From contig NZ_BSOB01000005.1 in assembly GCF_030160295.1 (NCBI RefSeq), positions 186,001 through 250,000 on the forward strand: a stretch of 64,000 nt of DNA, in the 5' to 3' direction. The notes beneath the pieces were generated by a model, which saw only the letters and a list, made by a program, of their open reading frames with translations, was not told where the DNA came from and did no database searches. Source of the stretch: Dyella acidisoli. Its GTDB lineage: Bacteria > Pseudomonadota > Gammaproteobacteria > Xanthomonadales > Rhodanobacteraceae. The translations under genes were made by a program, and so were the position numbers. Each line of letters begins with the position of its first letter. Within the stretch, counting starts at the first letter, position 1. Positions 56,301 through 64,000 of this stretch are shown here, in pieces.

Positions 56301-56525
56301 TTTGACTGAATAACGTCCACTTCTGTCCACTGATACTTCTCGTGTAAGTCCAGTGGTACTTTTGATAAGGATAGTTTCTCCACTTGCGACTGGTGCTTGG
56401 CCAAAAATAGATCCGGTCGTCGCTTGACCGTAAGTCATTCCAGCAGAGCCAAGGCCAATGGCAAGCACTAGTGTTTTGGGTTGAAGAAAAAACGATGACG
56501 TCAAGTGACGCCAAGTCGTAGACAT
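53376..56525 (-). CDS. TonB-dependent receptor with N-terminal carboxypeptidase-regulatory-like domain
   Basis: 1049 residues. Signal peptide (TLVLAIGLGSAGMTYGQA), CarboxypepD_reg-like domain (about 30-110), an Asn/Ala-rich linker with a TonB-box-like EGVTVTG, plug (about 140-260: VDINALPDRSVTETLQRISGV, GLTQVESLLNGRDSF, GGIGGTVNLRT) and a long barrel ending YEMVFRATF (terminal Phe). TIGR01782-type layout typical of polysaccharide or sugar receptors. Its promoter and first ~95 codons match the Oar-like TBDR at 40067, and a fragment of its barrel recurs at 19381-19800. Substrate unknown. Confidence 0.94.
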   Translation of the reverse strand: MSTTWRHLTSSFFLQPKTLVLAIGLGSAGMTYGQATTGSIFGQAPVASGETILIKSTTGLTREVSVDRSGRYSVKSLPLGNYIITLLRDGSEVDKRSGVELKVGTATEISFSQTNVDAVRADANANAKGAKNLEGVTVTGIRASLESAQLLKQNADQIVDSVTAVDINALPDRSVTETLQRISGVTIDHFLSANDPDHPSAEGSNVSVRGLTQVESLLNGRDSFSSNSGRSLNFEDVPAELLAGVDVYKNPSAELIEGGIGGTVNLRTRLPFDSPGQVIGFSYGINEGDLSHKSKPSASFLYSNRWKTENWGEFGALIDVSYSELATRTDGIQLEPFTMRSDAAATAGSGLSTVYVPGGADWRALNFKRRRIGISGAFQWRPTKDLEFTSQFIRSRYDMSWLEHGAIFSDTSFDIDPATGTTFDYNSQGVFQRGSLSSIAWNNRLSKGGVGFDTDTRYQTQATVTTDFSNGFKYNLNDHVLLTGDVQFVKSTSKELDFTAFQMIYLPGMYLNTTGSGGMPLVSASPASYTSNPANYFWYAAMDHREEEVGMDRAFRLDLEYDFQDSSLFKYFKMGLRATNRTENNISTSYNWGVITASWASVGTPSTVASLNYYPANATLYSFSNFFRGNVKIPTPLYFPSSSLVENYASAYGILHPMGVSSTSAWSPVQFTPADLNDQGEKTKAAYGILYFGNDTALGIPFDGNVGLRVVRTDVDTNGVVQLLNLSGTGVPDAQKAIWNGGYLPINARTHYQDALPSLNLRLKLTDDLQWRIAASKAIARPSFTNMQSFVQLGYVLNADNSKVVQWNGLAGNPYLKPERATQYDTALEWYFSNTGMLYATTFYKDIHNYIAQETVPEIYNGQQFQITRPYNIGTGTLRGAEVGYNQFFDFLPSWMKGFGVQANFTYLDSNGGVNTATNPYTNATVIGVDLPMTGISKRSYNLVGMYEKGDWSARVAWNWRSRYLLTTSDVSTHLPTWSDNYGQLDTSVFYRIDKNMQVGLQMNNLNNAKVRTLMGPTSYGNGLVDSRLYNRGWFVADRRYEMVFRATF

Positions 56526-56800
56526 GTTAGCCCCCCGAGGACAATTGTTTGAAAGGCCTATTTAAAGGCCTTTTGTGTGCTTATTTAACGCATTGGAAAT
56601 CGAAACAGTTGCAGTTTTGATTCATACGATTTCGGATATGCGTTGCGAAGACCAATGAGAAGCTAACGTGACAATTGGCGATGCATCAATGTCTCATTGG
56701 GACAATCACTATGTCACTGCAGTCAATGCAAGCCATATGGTTATTAGAGTATTAACGCATAGTTTATAATTGAGAAATTGTTCTTAAACGTGTTAAATAT
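56526..56800 (-). promoter_or_regulatory. Promoter/leader region of the second TBDR
   Basis: On the minus strand this region mirrors that of the Oar-like TBDR: aacacgtttaagaaca (to 56796), the palindrome tgtctcattgggaca (56690-56704), cacgttagc, an 8-bp leader hairpin aaaggcct/aggccttt (56552-56573), and the same cctcggggggctaac before ATG. Confidence 0.65.
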
Positions 56801-57170
56801 GACCACTATATAGTCGTCTATTATTTCCCGGTAAAAGAATGAAGCGGGGCGCTTTTGCGCGAAGGAAAAGATCTCTGCGGGTTCACCACTACAACACCCA
56901 TCGTCCGCATAGTGCGCTCAACTATCAACCACCGGCTCCGCAGTCCGTCCGGCCCAAACTACTTCAATCTGTGAGGCTTGCTGCTTAAACTGACTTCACA
57001 TCTGGACCGGTTAATGCAGGCCAGTCCAGGTTGTCTTGGCCAACGCCATCTTGCCGATTATCGAGTGAAGGGGCACTTGCATTCCGCATGCATCATGTTG
57101 ACGACAGCGTCATGGTCAGGCATAGCATGGGGTGCTCGACGCTCTTGCAACGAGAGAAGGATACTTGGTG
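56801..57170. other. Intergenic region before the Tn3-type elements
   Basis: No supported gene; the small plus frame at 56978-57268 has no family resemblance. Confidence 0.4.
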
Positions 57171-57171
57171 A

Positions 57172-57280
57172 ATCATTCACTAAGAAGCCAATTTCAAATC
57201 ACGTTGGGACAACCTGTTGCCCGCTTCAATATTTTCGGCGACTTCATCACCAGCCGTTAACGTCTTGAACATCACGCTCT
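57172..57280. repeat. Direct repeat (copy 1) near the left end of the first Tn3-type unit
   Basis: About 100 bp aligning with 61286-61385: both contain gaagccaatttc, tcac.ttg.gacaa, and atcacca.ccgttaacg in order. A candidate recombination or end sequence. Confidence 0.6.
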
Positions 57281-57397
57281 TCTACGTTTCTGGAGTTCAC
57301 GTTTTCCCGCAAAAAACTGTGCATCGGGTGAAATCACGGTCCGAGGGCGTTTCTGTACTGGAGCGACTAGCGGATGACATCTTCAAAGGGAAAGGTC

Positions 57398-57490
57398 ATG
57401 CCATCTAACCCTGTCCTGATCGGCGGCGATAACCGCTCTGGCGCTACGCTGCTCAGCGCTCTGCTCGACTCACGTCCTGGTCGAACGTTT
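57398..57490 (+). pseudogene. Truncated sulfotransferase (P-loop N-terminus only)
   Basis: MPSNPVLIGGDNRSGATLL followed by SALLDSRP matches the PAPS-binding start of sulfotransferase-family proteins (GG..RSGTTLL..LLDSHP), preceded by AAAGG. The resemblance ends within about 30 codons, shortly before the transposase gene, consistent with truncation by transposon activity. Confidence 0.6.
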
Positions 57491-57588
57491 CGGTCTCAAC
57501 CGTGGCGACGTGCAGACCTTGGTGACGCGTGTAATGGCCAAGCATTAACCAACAACTTCTATAACGATTGTGTTTCTAAGGCGGTGTC

Positions 57589-60582
57589 ATGCCAGTTAGT
57601 TACCTTACGGAAGAACAGCGCGATAGCTATGGGAAATTCAATGGCACTCCTTCTCAAGATGAAATGGCTCGTTATTTTCATTTGGATGATCAAGACAAAG
57701 CTTTTATCGGCCGGAAGCGTGGCCACATCAACCGCCTTGGCATTGCCTTGCAACTTACAACATTACGCTTTCTTGGCTCTATCCCAGAAGATGTTTCACA
57801 TATACCACCAGCCGTCGTTGCTACTGTTGCACGTCAATTAGGCATTACCGATGAAAAACCTTCGATCGAAAACTACTGGGTAGCTGATGTAAGGTGGGAT
57901 CATCAGGCAGATGTTCGTCATCATTATGGGTATGTCGATATATCAGATCCACCCATCGGCTTTCGGCTTGGTCGTTGGCTGTATGCAATATGCTGGACAG
58001 GCACCGAACGGCCAAGCGTACTGTTTGAACGAGCTACAGCATGGTTACTAACCCATAAAGTACTCTTGCCTGGCCGTACAACGCTTGAGCGCTTCGTAGC
58101 GAGCATCCGTTCACGCGTCGAAAATCAACTGTGGCGACGCTTGGCGAAAAATCTCACCGAAGAGCATCGCTCCCGTCTAGAACAACTACTTGTCACTCAG
58201 GTAGGCAGCCGCCGGTCTCTATTAGATCATCTAAGAACTGGCCCCGTTCGCGTAAGCGGGCCGGCACTCATCCAGGCATTAGCGCGTCTTGGGACGGTTC
58301 GAGAACTAGGCATCGACTTGCCGGTAGCCGCGCATCTTCCTCATAGCCGCATCACGACGTTGGCGCGTTTTGCAAGTGCCGCCAAAGCGGCTGCAGTCGG
58401 GCGGCTACCTGAACTGCGTCGTATGGCTACCCTAGCCGCCTTTGTTCACTGCCTTGAAGCGACCGCCCATGACGATGCGGTGGAAGTGCTGGAAATGCTA
58501 CTTCGAGATGTTTTCGCCACGGCTCGCAAAGAGGATCGAAAGACGCGCCTGCGCACGATTAAAGATCTGGACAAGGCAGCCGCGCTGCTGGCCGATGCAT
58601 GCCAGGTCGTTCTTGATACGCAACTTGCCGATGAAAACGTACGTAACGAGCTATTCGCCAAGGTTCCTCGTCCTATGCTGAGCCAGGCGCTTCAGGAGGT
58701 TATCAACCTTATTCGGCCGCCTGATGATGTTTTTTACAATGAATTGAGCGACCGCTATCGACGCATACGTCGCTTCCTGCCATTCGTACTGGAGAGCTTG
58801 CAATTTGGCGCCTCACCGGCAGGCATGCCGGTGGTGGCGGCATATGAATGGCTTCGCACACACCCCGGACGCTTCAAAGACGATGACGACGTGCCTCGCG
58901 ACGTTATCCGCAAGCGGTGGGCACGCTACGTCATTCGCGAAGACGGAACCATAGACCACCGTGCATACACCTTCTGCGTGCTTGATGAACTTAAAATCGC
59001 ACTCCATCGACGTGATGTCTACATCACGCCAAGCTGGAAGTACGCCGATCCACGTGCCGGCTTGTTGAAGGGGGACGAATGGGAGAACAGTCGCCCAATC
59101 ATCTGTCGAACATTGAACCTTTCGCCTATCGCCTCCCCTACCCTTACTGCCATCACACGCGAACTGGACGAGACCTACCGATCAGTGGCACTTCGATTGC
59201 CGAACAACCCTGACGTCCGCTTTGAAGGCGATGGTGACCTGGTTATCACTCCACTCGATAAGTTGGATGAGCCAGAATCCCTCATTGCGCTTCGTGCTGC
59301 GGTCAATGCGCGGATGCCTCGCGTAGATATCGAAGAGGTGCTGCTGGAAATCGCAACACGGACTGGTTTTACGGATGCGTTCACCCATTTGACCGAGCGC
59401 TCGGCACGTGCCGCAGACCTCCCAATCAGCGTTTGTGCCGTATTGCTTGCCGAAGCTTGCAACACGGGCTTTGAACCCTTTATACGTGCGGATGTTCCTG
59501 CCTTAAAGCGATCGCGCCTTCTCTGGGTCGACCAAAACTACTTTCGAGACGAAACCATTACGACAGCTAGCGCGGCGCTCGTCTCCGCACAAAACCACAT
59601 CGCACTTGCCCATGCGTGGGGTGGCGGTGAAGTGGCCTCCGCAGATGGCATGCGATTCGTTGTACCTGTGAGGACTGTGCATGCCGCCGCGAATCCGAAG
59701 TATTTCGGCAGGGAGCGCGGTGTGACGTGGTATAACCTCGTTTCAGATCAATTTACCGGTCTCAACGACATCACCGTGCCGGGTACGTTACGCGATAGTT
59801 TGGTTTTACTCGGTGTAGTACTTGAACAGCCCACCGAGCTTCAACCTACACAAATCATGACCGATACCGGTGCCTACAGCGACGTAGTGTTCGGCCTGTT
59901 TCGATTACTAGGCTACCGGTTCTGCCCGAGGTTGGCTGATGTTGGTGGCACACGCTTTTGGCGCATAGATGCCAACGCAGATTACGGCGAGCTAAATGCG
60001 ATTTCCAGGCACCGGATCAACATGGGTCTGATTGAAGAGCATTGGGACGATATTCTCCGTCTCGTCGGGTCCTTGAAATTGGGCACTATTTCCGCCCATG
60101 GCATCATGCGTACCTTGCAAATTGGTGATCGCCCTACCGGCTTGGCTCGAGCTATCGCCGAATTTGGGCGCATTGAGAAGACACTTCACACGCTTACCTA
60201 CATCGATGATGAAGCGAAGCGGCGCGGCACCCTCACCCAACTCAACCGTGGTGAAGGGCGCCACAGCGTAGCGCGCGCGATATTCCATGGTAAACGAGGA
60301 GAGCTGCGTCAGCGCTATCAGGAAGGTCAAGAAGATCAACTGGGAGCACTCGGCTTAGTGCTAAATATCGTGGTGTTGTGGAACACCATTTATATGGAAG
60401 CAATCTTGGATCAATTGCGCAGCGAGGATTTTCCAGTGAAAAGCGAAGACGTAGAGCGGCTGTCACCACTGATCCATGAACACATCAACATGCTTGGTCG
60501 CTACTCCTTTGCAGTGCCAGAGGCGGTGAGTCGGGGTGAGTTGAGGCCCCTGCGCAATCCTGCTGAAGACGACTCAGACTAA
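57589..60582 (+). CDS. tnpA: Tn3 family transposase (TnpA), full length
   Basis: 997 residues, about the size of classical Tn3 transposases. An N-terminal DUF4158-type domain is followed by the C-terminal DDE domain: first Asp in ASADGMRF, second Asp in MTDTGAYSDVVFGLFRLLGYRF, and Glu in QEGQEDQLGALGLVLNIVVLWNT. All three catalytic acids are present, so it may be active. Replicative transposition yields cointegrates that need a resolvase. A small ORF follows 22 nt downstream, and a tyrosine recombinase gene about 0.9 kb downstream. Confidence 0.95.
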   Translation: MPVSYLTEEQRDSYGKFNGTPSQDEMARYFHLDDQDKAFIGRKRGHINRLGIALQLTTLRFLGSIPEDVSHIPPAVVATVARQLGITDEKPSIENYWVADVRWDHQADVRHHYGYVDISDPPIGFRLGRWLYAICWTGTERPSVLFERATAWLLTHKVLLPGRTTLERFVASIRSRVENQLWRRLAKNLTEEHRSRLEQLLVTQVGSRRSLLDHLRTGPVRVSGPALIQALARLGTVRELGIDLPVAAHLPHSRITTLARFASAAKAAAVGRLPELRRMATLAAFVHCLEATAHDDAVEVLEMLLRDVFATARKEDRKTRLRTIKDLDKAAALLADACQVVLDTQLADENVRNELFAKVPRPMLSQALQEVINLIRPPDDVFYNELSDRYRRIRRFLPFVLESLQFGASPAGMPVVAAYEWLRTHPGRFKDDDDVPRDVIRKRWARYVIREDGTIDHRAYTFCVLDELKIALHRRDVYITPSWKYADPRAGLLKGDEWENSRPIICRTLNLSPIASPTLTAITRELDETYRSVALRLPNNPDVRFEGDGDLVITPLDKLDEPESLIALRAAVNARMPRVDIEEVLLEIATRTGFTDAFTHLTERSARAADLPISVCAVLLAEACNTGFEPFIRADVPALKRSRLLWVDQNYFRDETITTASAALVSAQNHIALAHAWGGGEVASADGMRFVVPVRTVHAAANPKYFGRERGVTWYNLVSDQFTGLNDITVPGTLRDSLVLLGVVLEQPTELQPTQIMTDTGAYSDVVFGLFRLLGYRFCPRLADVGGTRFWRIDANADYGELNAISRHRINMGLIEEHWDDILRLVGSLKLGTISAHGIMRTLQIGDRPTGLARAIAEFGRIEKTLHTLTYIDDEAKRRGTLTQLNRGEGRHSVARAIFHGKRGELRQRYQEGQEDQLGALGLVLNIVVLWNTIYMEAILDQLRSEDFPVKSEDVERLSPLIHEHINMLGRYSFAVPEAVSRGELRPLRNPAEDDSD

Positions 60583-60604
60583 TACAGGGTAGAAAGATGC
60601 GGCC

Positions 60605-61138
60605 ATGGAACGATCTTCTCATGCCATTGATTTAATTGATAAATTAAGCCTTATAACTGTTTTACGTTCCATTGCTCCCCAAACCCCTATCACCACGGTG
60701 TGGTCGCACGGCGTCTTCAATAACCTGCCGAGCGCACCACTGGTCGTCCCGTCGTTCAACTATCAGGCAGGTCATCGCTATGTACTCGTCCCTGGCGCTA
60801 TTTACGACACGGCGTGGAGCGACCCCGCGCACCCGATTCTTACGACCTACATTTTGCGCAACGGAAAATTCGTCGACAAAAACGTCGCCGAGGCAGCTGA
60901 CGAGGCTAACGCAGAAACGAATGAACTCGCCTTCATGGAACAACAAAAACGGGACAGGCCGCGCATTATGAAAAAAGGTGCGGAAGTGTGTTTACGCGGC
61001 AGGAATGGCGTAGCGAATCACGGATATGTTGAGGACGTGACCGATGAGAAGATCGAGATCCGCCTCAGCAGCTGGCAAGGGAATGACCGCGATGTGTGGG
61101 ACTTCCCTAACCAGTGGTTCTTGTGTGGCCACAACTGA
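60605..61138 (+). CDS. Hypothetical protein downstream of Tn3 transposase
   Basis: 177 residues, beginning 22 nt after tnpA on the same strand. Soluble and unassigned; the N-terminal half (LRSIAPQTPITTVWSHGVFNNLPSAPLVVPSFNYQ) and the C-terminal GAEVCLRGRNGVANHGYVEDVTDEKIEIRLSSWQG, an SH3-like strand pattern, look like genuine protein. It may be transposon cargo or an accessory protein. No known family recognised. Confidence 0.6.
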   Translation: MERSSHAIDLIDKLSLITVLRSIAPQTPITTVWSHGVFNNLPSAPLVVPSFNYQAGHRYVLVPGAIYDTAWSDPAHPILTTYILRNGKFVDKNVAEAADEANAETNELAFMEQQKRDRPRIMKKGAEVCLRGRNGVANHGYVEDVTDEKIEIRLSSWQGNDRDVWDFPNQWFLCGHN

Positions 61139-61473
61139 CGCTACTGTCCTCAGCCGCCAGATCAGAATACATCACGGCCCAAAGCCATCCATAGCATCTC
61201 GCACTTAGCACTGGGTTGGCCGGTTCAATGCGCATTTAAACGAGGCATTAAGCAATCCATATGACGGAATTGCTCCTCTGCACACACCATTCGTCACGAA
61301 GCCAATTTCCAGTCACTTTGAGACAATGTGCTGCATATGTCTCATTTGAAATAGCTCTATCACCACCCGTTAACGCATTGGCCGCCACGCTCTAATCCAT
61401 TTACGGGGAAAGTCACTACCGGCTTCTCTGCAAGGAATCCACATCGCTGCAGATAACCCGCCCGCCACATACA
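61139..61473. other. Intergenic region with direct repeat copy 2
   Basis: No gene. Contains the direct repeat at 61286-61385 and an internal gagacaat...tgtctc inverted pair (61317-61343). Confidence 0.5.
61286..61385. repeat. Direct repeat (copy 2) upstream of the tyrosine recombinase gene
   Basis: Aligns with 57172-57280. The additional tttgagacaatgtg...tgtctcattt inverted pair resembles a recombinase core or binding site. It sits about 90 bp before the recombinase start. Confidence 0.6.
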
Positions 61474-62784
61474 ATGATGTCGGTAACCTCCATGTCGTCG
61501 GTACAAACTAAGCACGTACCATTTATGGCTGATATCCATCGTTATCTCGAAGCTGCGACGCGTGACAATACGCAACGCAGTTACGCGTCAGCCGTTCGGC
61601 ATTTCGAAGTGGAATGGGGTGGTCACCTACCCACTACGGCGGACGAGGTGGCGCGCTATCTCGCCGACCACGCCAACCAACTTTCGATCAATACGCTCAG
61701 ACAGCGCTTGGCGGCATTGGCGCAATGGCACAGCGAGCAGGGCTTTGCCGACCCGACGCGCTCCTCGCTCGTGAGGAAGGTGCTGAAGGGCATCAAGGCG
61801 CTGCATCCGTCGGTCGAAAAACAGGCAGTGCCACTGCAACTCAATGAACTTGGAAGGGTGGCGGACTGGCTAGACACTGCAGCAACCAACGCAAATGAGC
61901 GTGGCGACACGGTGCGCACCATGCAGTATTTGCGCGATCGGGCCTTAATTCTGCTGGGCTTCTGGCGAGGGTTCCGCGCCGACGAATTGATTCGCCTGCG
62001 CATTGAACATATCGATCTACGGCCAGGCGATGGTCTTACTCTGTTTCTTTCACGCAGCAAGACCGATCGCGACAATAATGGCCAGTCGTTCAAAGTACCT
62101 GCATTGTCGCGATGGTGTCCAGTCGACGCCACGCAAGCCTGGATAGTAGCGTCGGGGCGAGCAGAAGGCCCACTATTCTCCCGCATCAACCGCTGGGGAG
62201 CGTTGAGCGACGCCCCCCTAGACGTCGATAGCATCGTACCTATCCTACGACGCGCCTTTGCTCATGCTGGCCTGGGGCAAGCGGACGCGTACAGCGGTCA
62301 TTCCCTGCGCCGGGGTTTTGCCAACTGGGCCAATGCCAACGGCTGGGATATCAAGAGCCTGATGGCGTATGTCGGATGGCGTAAGGTCGACACGGTCATG
62401 CGTTACGTGGACGCCAGCATGCCGTTTATGCCGGCCAGTACTGACGCACGTTCACCACAACTAACTGTGACATCCACGCCCTCCCCAAATGCCACGATGC
62501 CCCAGGTGGATCTCGTGGCGCAATTTTCGCTGACTTCCTATACCAATAGTCTGCGTCAGCGCGCTAAGGCTCGAAAACTAATCGAGGAGGCTTGTCTAGC
62601 GCGACACCGCGCACAGCGCGCGGACACGGACGGTTATCGCTTTCACATTCAGATCCCCGACGACGCCGAATTTGAGGAAGCGATTGCGACTGTTCTTGAC
62701 GACATGTATCGCATCGCCAACAACCATGGCTGCTACCTTGAGGCCACGATAAGCGAAAAGAAAGGCAGTCGCAGCTGGGAATAG
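61474..62784 (+). CDS. TnpS-like tyrosine recombinase
   Basis: 436 residues. Core-binding N-domain (about 20-130: TQRSYASAVRHFEVEW...SINTLRQRLAALAQWH) and catalytic domain with Arg in FWRGFRADELIRLR, HSLRRGFA (HxxR), the GW in YVGWRKVDTVMRYVD and the following Tyr nucleophile. In the Tn4651/Tn5041 branch of Tn3 transposons a TnpS-type enzyme resolves cointegrates. A C-terminal extension (about 330-436) is unusual for simple integrases. It is followed 18 nt later by a second transposase gene. Confidence 0.88.
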   Translation: MMSVTSMSSVQTKHVPFMADIHRYLEAATRDNTQRSYASAVRHFEVEWGGHLPTTADEVARYLADHANQLSINTLRQRLAALAQWHSEQGFADPTRSSLVRKVLKGIKALHPSVEKQAVPLQLNELGRVADWLDTAATNANERGDTVRTMQYLRDRALILLGFWRGFRADELIRLRIEHIDLRPGDGLTLFLSRSKTDRDNNGQSFKVPALSRWCPVDATQAWIVASGRAEGPLFSRINRWGALSDAPLDVDSIVPILRRAFAHAGLGQADAYSGHSLRRGFANWANANGWDIKSLMAYVGWRKVDTVMRYVDASMPFMPASTDARSPQLTVTSTPSPNATMPQVDLVAQFSLTSYTNSLRQRAKARKLIEEACLARHRAQRADTDGYRFHIQIPDDAEFEEAIATVLDDMYRIANNHGCYLEATISEKKGSRSWE

Positions 62785-62802
62785 GTCAGGACAGACCCAT
62801 CA

Positions 62803-64000
62803 ATGACGAAACTGGACGAAACTTCTTATCCTTACCTCAACCCGCAACCCTCAGACGCCGAAATCCAGAATCACTACACTGCCTCCCCGGACGAATGGTC
62901 GTTCGTTCGGGAAGTAGCTCAAACGGCAGACGGACAGCTGGCCGCTTTATTCCATCTGAAACTCCATCAGCGGCTAGGTCGATTCATCGACCTGGTAACC
63001 GTACCGAACCTTATCCTGCAAAAAATCGCAGCGTCGGTCGGGGTGAACCGCATTCCAACGGTCACGGCGTTGCAGCAATACGATGCCTCATCGACCGGCC
63101 GCCGTCATTTGACTCGGATTCGCGACTACTGCGGCGTGCGGCCCTACGATGCCAACGTAACAACCTGGCTGACGACTGTGGCCGAGAAAGCCGCAGAATT
63201 GAAGAGCCGACTTCCCGACATCATCAACGTGCTGCTCGAGGAACTTGTTCACCACCGCTACGACCTACCTTCCTTCGATGCGCTGGATCGCATAGCCGCC
63301 ACAGCACGCGAGACCGTCCATGAAAGGTACTATCAGAATGTCGAGGGCCAGCTCACCTCCGAGCTGAAAGAGACGATCGATAGTTTATTGGAAACGCACA
63401 ACAGCCCGACTACCGGCTGGAACTCATTGAAACGCGAATCGCGTAAACCCACCAACAAGGAAGTACGGCAATATCTACAGCATGTGGTACGCCTGCGCGA
63501 ACTCTCAGCGCACATGCCGAAATTGTCGCTTCCCGTACCCAAGTATAAGTACTTCTGTGACTTGGCGGCCAGCTTGGATGCTAGTGAGCTGCGCCAACAA
63601 AAGGCGAGCAAGCGCTATACGCTTGCGGTCATCTATATTCGTTCGCGGTATGCAGGCACGCTCGACGATGCGGGCGAAATCTTCGTCAAATTAATGCGCG
63701 CGCTTGAGAATAATGCCACAGCGCAATTGATCGAACATCAGCTTGAGCATACGGAGCGGGCCGAGCGCCTAATTCTTCAGCTCAAAGATGTATTGGAAGC
63801 CTTCGTCCGTGACGGCTCCATCAAAACGCGCATTGAGGCTATCGAACACTGCCTTACTGAGCAACCCGACGAGCTTATCACTCAGTGCACTGAGCATCTG
63901 GCTTATGCGGGCAAGAACTATCTGCCTTTTCTCTTGCGTCCTTACGCAGTCCAGCGCCCAATCCTCATGAATTGCCTGGACATCATGAACCTCAAGAGTG
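62803..64000 (+). CDS. Second Tn3 family transposase (partial, runs off window)
   Basis: An open frame from the ATG at 62803 continues to the window end with about 399 codons and no stop. The N-terminus (SPDEWSFVREVAQTADGQLAALFHLKLHQRLGRFIDL) and VGVNRIP...TRIRDYCG match the DUF4158 N-terminal domain of Tn3-type transposases; DDE residues lie beyond the window. It differs markedly from the TnpA at 57589. Together with the recombinase it forms a second transposon unit. Confidence 0.88.
   Translation, partial: MTKLDETSYPYLNPQPSDAEIQNHYTASPDEWSFVREVAQTADGQLAALFHLKLHQRLGRFIDLVTVPNLILQKIAASVGVNRIPTVTALQQYDASSTGRRHLTRIRDYCGVRPYDANVTTWLTTVAEKAAELKSRLPDIINVLLEELVHHRYDLPSFDALDRIAATARETVHERYYQNVEGQLTSELKETIDSLLETHNSPTTGWNSLKRESRKPTNKEVRQYLQHVVRLRELSAHMPKLSLPVPKYKYFCDLAASLDASELRQQKASKRYTLAVIYIRSRYAGTLDDAGEIFVKLMRALENNATAQLIEHQLEHTERAERLILQLKDVLEAFVRDGSIKTRIEAIEHCLTEQPDELITQCTEHLAYAGKNYLPFLLRPYAVQRPILMNCLDIMNLKS

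Noticed and set aside
57374-57841. 155-codon frame starting as a sulfotransferase
   Set aside because: Only the first ~30 codons match; the rest lies out of frame over the transposase gene, so it is a remnant and not a full gene.

Overview
The window looks like a plant- or soil-associated gammaproteobacterium of the Xanthomonadales/Lysobacterales, most likely Rhodanobacteraceae (Dyella, Luteibacter or Frateuria type). This is inferred from large TonB-dependent receptors (TBDRs) of the Xanthomonas/Caulobacter type, pectin-active enzymes, a GC-rich core with dispersed inverted-repeat hairpins, and lower-GC accessory stretches. No rRNA, tRNA or CRISPR array was seen.

Layout. 1-3848 (minus) is the visible part of a large autotransporter with four 204-bp tandem repeats; its barrel runs off the left edge. 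4323-4800 is a decayed oxidoreductase. 4878-19263 is the best-organised locus: a GH32/68-like glycosidase divergent from a TBDR, then a tightly overlapping operon (2H phosphoesterase, UgpB-A-E-C-like ABC importer, inositol-monophosphatase-family phosphatase), a ROK regulator and a secreted protein joining a glycerophosphodiester phosphodiesterase (GDPD) to a pectin methylesterase and two FN3-like domains. Together they suggest uptake and breakdown of a sugar- or polyol-phosphodiester, with logic resembling agrocinopine catabolism.

19264-33300 is a mosaic of intact genes (GH20 hexosaminidase, aspartyl protease, carboxymuconolactone decarboxylase, PL1 pectin lyase, TetR/GST pair, and a LysR with alcohol dehydrogenase and MBL hydrolase) and broken ones (TBDR fragment, SDR, integrase tail, aldo/keto reductase). 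33300-39500 is lower-GC accessory DNA with DUF2255, a lone hopanoid gene hpnH, a fossil regulator, a Tat-type secreted SnoaL-like protein, a ParS/Xre antitoxin and a duplicated ~180-bp hairpin-bearing repeat.

39761-47337 holds an Oar-like TBDR, a LysR, a RES-family toxin with an unrecognised upstream partner, and an S10 carboxypeptidase. 47600-53067 is a six-gene redox/electrophile-handling cluster divergent from a LysR regulator. 53376-56525 is a second TBDR whose promoter, leader and first ~95 codons closely match the Oar-like one. From about 57170 to the right edge lie two tandem Tn3-family transposon units, the second with a TnpS-like tyrosine recombinase and a transposase that runs off the window.
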